8,929 bases of DNA from positions 1 to 8,929 of the forward strand of contig CAZAIO010000108.1 of NCBI GenBank assembly GCA_964485235.1, in the 5' to 3' direction. Each line of letters opens with the position of its first letter. The first letter of the stretch is position 1. Shown here piece by piece: positions 7,007-8,929 of this stretch. Under the pieces are notes generated by a model. The model made no database searches, was not told the DNA's origin, and worked only from the letters and a program-made list of their open reading frames with translations. Source of the DNA: CAZAIO01 sp964485235 (GTDB taxonomy: Bacteria; Chloroflexota; Dehalococcoidia; GIF9; UBA5629). The translations under genes and the position numbers were made by a program.

Positions 7007-7471
7007 ATGCGAGATTTCAACGAGACCGACAGAAAAAAGAAGACGACAAGGATACGGGTTAAAGAAAATCCGGCTAATCTTTCCCGTGAGCAACTTTCGG
7101 AACTTGAAGATAAAATAAAACAGTCGTTGAAAGAAGGGTATTTATCATGTCCTGTTGCATGGAAGATCGCCGCTGACGCCTGTGTTCCCAAAATTGCAGT
7201 AGGTGAAATTGCCGACAGGCTGGGCATTCGGGTTACGAACTGCCAGCTTGGTTGTTTTAAAGTGGACAAGACCATGTATGACAATCCGGAACACAAGCAT
7301 ATCGAAGGCGATGTTGTGGTCGCGTTCGAGAAATTGATTGAAAACAATCAACTCACCTGTTCCCGCGTGTTCGAGCTTGCCCGGCAGTACAAATTAAAGC
7401 CGCTGGACATTGCTAATGAAGTGAGCGCAAGAGGATTGAAATTCCTGGAATGCCAGCTCGGATGTTTTTAA
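7007..7471 (+). CDS. Tandem CQLGCF-repeat protein, cysteine-rich and possibly HTH-like, function unknown
   Basis: The product has 154 residues. The frame also offers an ATG at 6935, but the ATG at 7007 is preferred because GGGGGTG (about 6995-7001) precedes it at a good distance and the extra residues look non-coding. After a basic N-terminus (DRKKKTTRIRVK) come two copies of one unit: C48 to F84 and C118 to F154. In each, a Cys is followed exactly 31 residues later by CQLGCF (C79/C83 and C149/C153), and the copies start 70 residues apart. Over 37 positions 9 are identical, six of them the CQLGCF block. The middle of each unit (for example AVGEIADRLGI, PLDIANEVSARGL) reads like a helix-turn-helix, so a DNA-binding or regulatory protein with a Cys-bound metal or Fe-S cluster is one possibility. 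There is no signal peptide or membrane segment. I do not recognise a named family and give no function. Confidence 0.85.
   Translation: MRDFNETDRKKKTTRIRVKENPANLSREQLSELEDKIKQSLKEGYLSCPVAWKIAADACVPKIAVGEIADRLGIRVTNCQLGCFKVDKTMYDNPEHKHIEGDVVVAFEKLIENNQLTCSRVFELARQYKLKPLDIANEVSARGLKFLECQLGCF
7148..7258 (+). repeat. Internal repeat copy 1 of the CQLGCF protein
   Basis: Encodes residues 48-84: Cys, 30 residues, then CQLGCF. Its partner is at 7358-7468. The DNA has diverged well beyond the protein pattern, so this is an old duplication and not a recent tandem repeat. Confidence 0.75.
7358..7468 (+). repeat. Internal repeat copy 2 of the CQLGCF protein
   Basis: Encodes residues 118-154 with the same Cys spacing as copy 1. 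The second CQLGCF forms the exact C-terminus, so the final Phe is the last residue before TAA. Copy 1 has an extra Cys (C59) that copy 2 lacks. Confidence 0.75.
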
Positions 7472-7476
7472 CAGAA

Positions 7477-7513
7477 TAAACAGGCTCAGAGTCTGGTAAT
7501 GAATGCCTGTTTA
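7477..7513. terminator. Hairpin between convergent genes, possible bidirectional terminator
   Basis: TAAACAGGC (7477-7485) and GCCTGTTTA (7505-7513) form a perfect 9-bp inverted repeat with a 19-nt loop, placed in the 53-nt gap between the stop codons of the CQLGCF gene and the IscU-like gene. Neither side has a long T-run, so its strength as an intrinsic terminator is uncertain. Confidence 0.45.
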
Positions 7514-7524
7514 AGTGGCTGGTT

Positions 7525-8160
7525 CTATTCCGTAAATTCAACCTCAACTTTTTTAACATCCCACAGCGGTTCTATTTTTTCAACTACCTCTGATTTTATC
7601 GCGGGAGCAAATTGATGGTCCCTGGCCAGATCGATAATGACACGGACGTTTCCATCTTTTATTGTAATATCCTTGACCAGATTCGTGCGTACAAGGTCCA
7701 GTCCGGCCATGGGATTCATAACCTTTTTAAGCCGTTTGCGTATTGTTTCTACTGTAGTCGGCTTTTTCTCTTTTACTATGCCATGCCGTTCTTCGTAATT
7801 GTCGATAGCAGAGCGTAAGCCTTCCACAGCAAGCACGGAACAATGTGCTTTAATTTTCGGAAGACCTCCCAGGGCTTCGGAAGCCTCCTTCCAGGTAATT
7901 TTCCTGGCTTCATCGAGTGTCTTTCCTTTGGCCAGTTCCGTGATGATGGAGCCTGTTGCGATGTTTGAGGCGCACCCGTATGATTCGAACTTGATGTCTG
8001 AAAGTTTTTTTGTTTCAGGATCGACTTTTATATAGACAGATACCATGTCACCGCATGCGGGGCTGCCCTCTATTGCTTTTCCATCGGCATCTTCGATTTT
8101 ACCTACATTACGGGGATGGCGGAAATGTTCCAGTACTGTTTCACTATACGGAAAATGCAT
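7525..8160 (-). CDS. IscU-type Fe-S scaffold fused to a DUF59/MIP18-like domain
   Basis: The product has 211 residues. Residues 1-125 are an IscU/NifU N-terminal scaffold with all three cluster-binding cysteines: C36 in ACGDM (with the conserved Asp, D38), C63 in YGCASNIATGS and C107 in KAHCSVLA. The motif LPKIKAHC corresponds to the LPPVK-type loop of IscU. Residues about 135-210 (VETIRKRLKKVMNPMAGLDLVRTNLVKDITIKDG and onward) match the DUF59/MIP18/SufT-like fold rather than the CxxC NifU C-domain, and lack the Cys usual near PGCP in DUF59 (DHQFAPA here). It would take sulfur and iron to build an Fe-S cluster and pass it on, with DUF59 perhaps as built-in carrier. GGAG lies about 8 nt before the ATG. 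It is the second gene of an operon, 21 nt after the NifS-like gene. Confidence 0.93.
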   Translation of the reverse strand: MHFPYSETVLEHFRHPRNVGKIEDADGKAIEGSPACGDMVSVYIKVDPETKKLSDIKFESYGCASNIATGSIITELAKGKTLDEARKITWKEASEALGGLPKIKAHCSVLAVEGLRSAIDNYEERHGIVKEKKPTTVETIRKRLKKVMNPMAGLDLVRTNLVKDITIKDGNVRVIIDLARDHQFAPAIKSEVVEKIEPLWDVKKVEVEFTE

Positions 8161-8181
8161 CTCTGATTCTCCTTTCTCGTA

Positions 8182-8929
8182 TTATTCTTTGCCCAGCGGG
8201 CTGATATTTCTGAGGTCTTTGACGACTTGTGACAGTGTCTCAACAACGGTATCGACGTCTTCCGTAGTATTGAAGCGCCCGAAAGTAAAACGGATAGAGC
8301 CATGTGCCCTCTCGTGGTCACCGCCGATACCGAAGATAACATGACTTCCCTCCAGGGAGCGGCTGAAACATGCCGAGCCTGTGCTTACGGCAATACCATA
8401 CATATCCAGATGAAGCGTAATGGACTCACCTTCGATAAAGTGGAATGAGACGTTGGCGTTCTGCGGAAGTCTCTTCCGGCGATGTCCGTTGAGGACGGTA
8501 TCAGGTATCTCTTTAAGTATATGGTCTATAATGCGGTCACGCATCGATTGCAGCCGGTCGGTTTCCTGAGGAGTGATCAGTTCAACCGCCCTGGCAAAAC
8601 CTGCCGCCCCGGGGATATTTTCCAGTCCTGCCCGCAAGTCGAATTCCTGGAATCCACCGTCTATCCATTTACCTATTTTTGTCCCTTTTCGTATATACAG
8701 TCCCCCGATGCCTTTTGGACCATGTATCGTATGTGCCGATACAGTAATTAAATCGACCGGGATTTTCCCCGTATCGATAGGGACACGGGGAAAAGTATGA
8801 GTGGCATCGGTATGAAAAAGTACTCCCTTTTCATGACATATGCGACCGATATTCTCGATATCCTGAATGGTGCCGATCTCCTGGTTGGCATGCTGTATAG
8901 AGACCAGAACGGTCTCACTTGTTATGGAA
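8182..8929 (-). CDS. NifS/IscS-family cysteine desulfurase homologue lacking the PLP lysine, N-terminus outside window
   Basis: The 248 C-terminal residues are present; the first about 140 residues lie beyond the window. Reading starts with codon 8928-8926 (SITSETVLVS), then HANQEIGTIQDI and FHTDATHT, then SAHTIHGPKGIGGLYIRKGT. The family motif is SxHK(I/F)xGPKG, where the Lys forms the Schiff base with PLP; here the codon at 8728-8730 encodes Thr. The Gln that normally follows HTDAxQ is also changed, to His. The rest is intact: RAGLENIPG, NVSFHF, STGSACFSRSLEGSHVI with the persulfide Cys, and GSIRFTFGRFNTTEDVD. Normally the enzyme moves sulfur (or selenium) from cysteine onto its Cys and then to IscU. 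Here PLP binding may be lost or altered. The frame is undisturbed, so this does not look like a pseudogene, but a base error cannot be excluded. It is the first of two genes, followed after 21 nt by the IscU-DUF59 fusion. Confidence 0.92.
   Translation of the reverse strand, partial: SITSETVLVSIQHANQEIGTIQDIENIGRICHEKGVLFHTDATHTFPRVPIDTGKIPVDLITVSAHTIHGPKGIGGLYIRKGTKIGKWIDGGFQEFDLRAGLENIPGAAGFARAVELITPQETDRLQSMRDRIIDHILKEIPDTVLNGHRRKRLPQNANVSFHFIEGESITLHLDMYGIAVSTGSACFSRSLEGSHVIFGIGGDHERAHGSIRFTFGRFNTTEDVDTVVETLSQVVKDLRNISPLGKE

Noticed and set aside
8182..8929. The NifS-like gene as a pseudogene because of the missing lysine
   Set aside because: The frame is open throughout the window, other catalytic and structural motifs are intact, and it is tightly coupled to an intact IscU gene; a functional variant with precedent in Archaeoglobus is more likely.
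1..8929. CRISPR arrays, tRNA or rRNA genes, IS elements
   Set aside because: I saw no regularly spaced direct repeats, no cloverleaf-like segments, no transposase motifs and no terminal inverted repeats with target duplications; almost all of the window is coding.

Overview
This window carries seven supportable protein genes, two of them cut by the window edges, and no RNA gene, IS element or CRISPR array that I could see. The gene content suggests a strictly anaerobic bacterium that uses selenocysteine: a radical-dehydratase-type (BadF/HgdC) activase, a compact IscS/IscU-type pair, a c-di-GMP phosphodiesterase sensor, and a small gene whose frame is interrupted only by UGA codons followed by a SECIS-like hairpin. 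Shine-Dalgarno sites are strong (AGGAGG, GGAG) and the -35/-10 boxes are sigma-70 type. An anaerobic Chloroflexota (Dehalococcoidia-like) or clostridial/Desulfotomaculum-like host is plausible, but nothing here fixes the taxonomy.

Layout. Positions 1-3230 (minus) hold the first 1,076 residues of a giant acyl-CoA dehydratase activase-related protein: two ASKHA ATPase domains, each with its own pair of [4Fe-4S] cysteines, then a DUF2229/HgdB-like region. Its 3' end lies outside the window. A 224-bp divergent spacer (3231-3454) has promoter-like sequences in both directions. On the plus strand follow an ornithine cyclodeaminase/mu-crystallin family dehydrogenase (3455-4417) and, 63 nt later, a probable 99-residue selenoprotein (4481-4780) with two in-frame UGA codons in the motif U-G-P-E-U-G. 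A convergent terminator separates these from a 661-residue membrane sensor (4850-6835, minus) with a 7TM region, two PAS domains and an HD-GYP domain. Divergent from it is a 154-residue protein (7007-7471, plus) built of two repeats, each ending in CQLGCF. After a second convergent hairpin come, on the minus strand, an IscU scaffold fused to a DUF59/MIP18-like domain (7525-8160) and a NifS/IscS-type protein (8182 to the window end), which form an operon.

How they may work together. The IscS-IscU pair is a local Fe-S assembly unit, but the IscS homologue has threonine at the PLP-lysine position while keeping the persulfide-loop cysteine. It may therefore be a degenerate or PLP-free desulfurase, as reported for Archaeoglobus fulgidus IscS. 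The activase would be an Fe-S client. The selenoprotein and the cyclodeaminase-like enzyme are probably co-transcribed; their joint function is unknown. The strongest candidates for something undescribed are the double-Sec protein with its SECIS hairpin, the lysine-less NifS, and the CQLGCF tandem-repeat protein.
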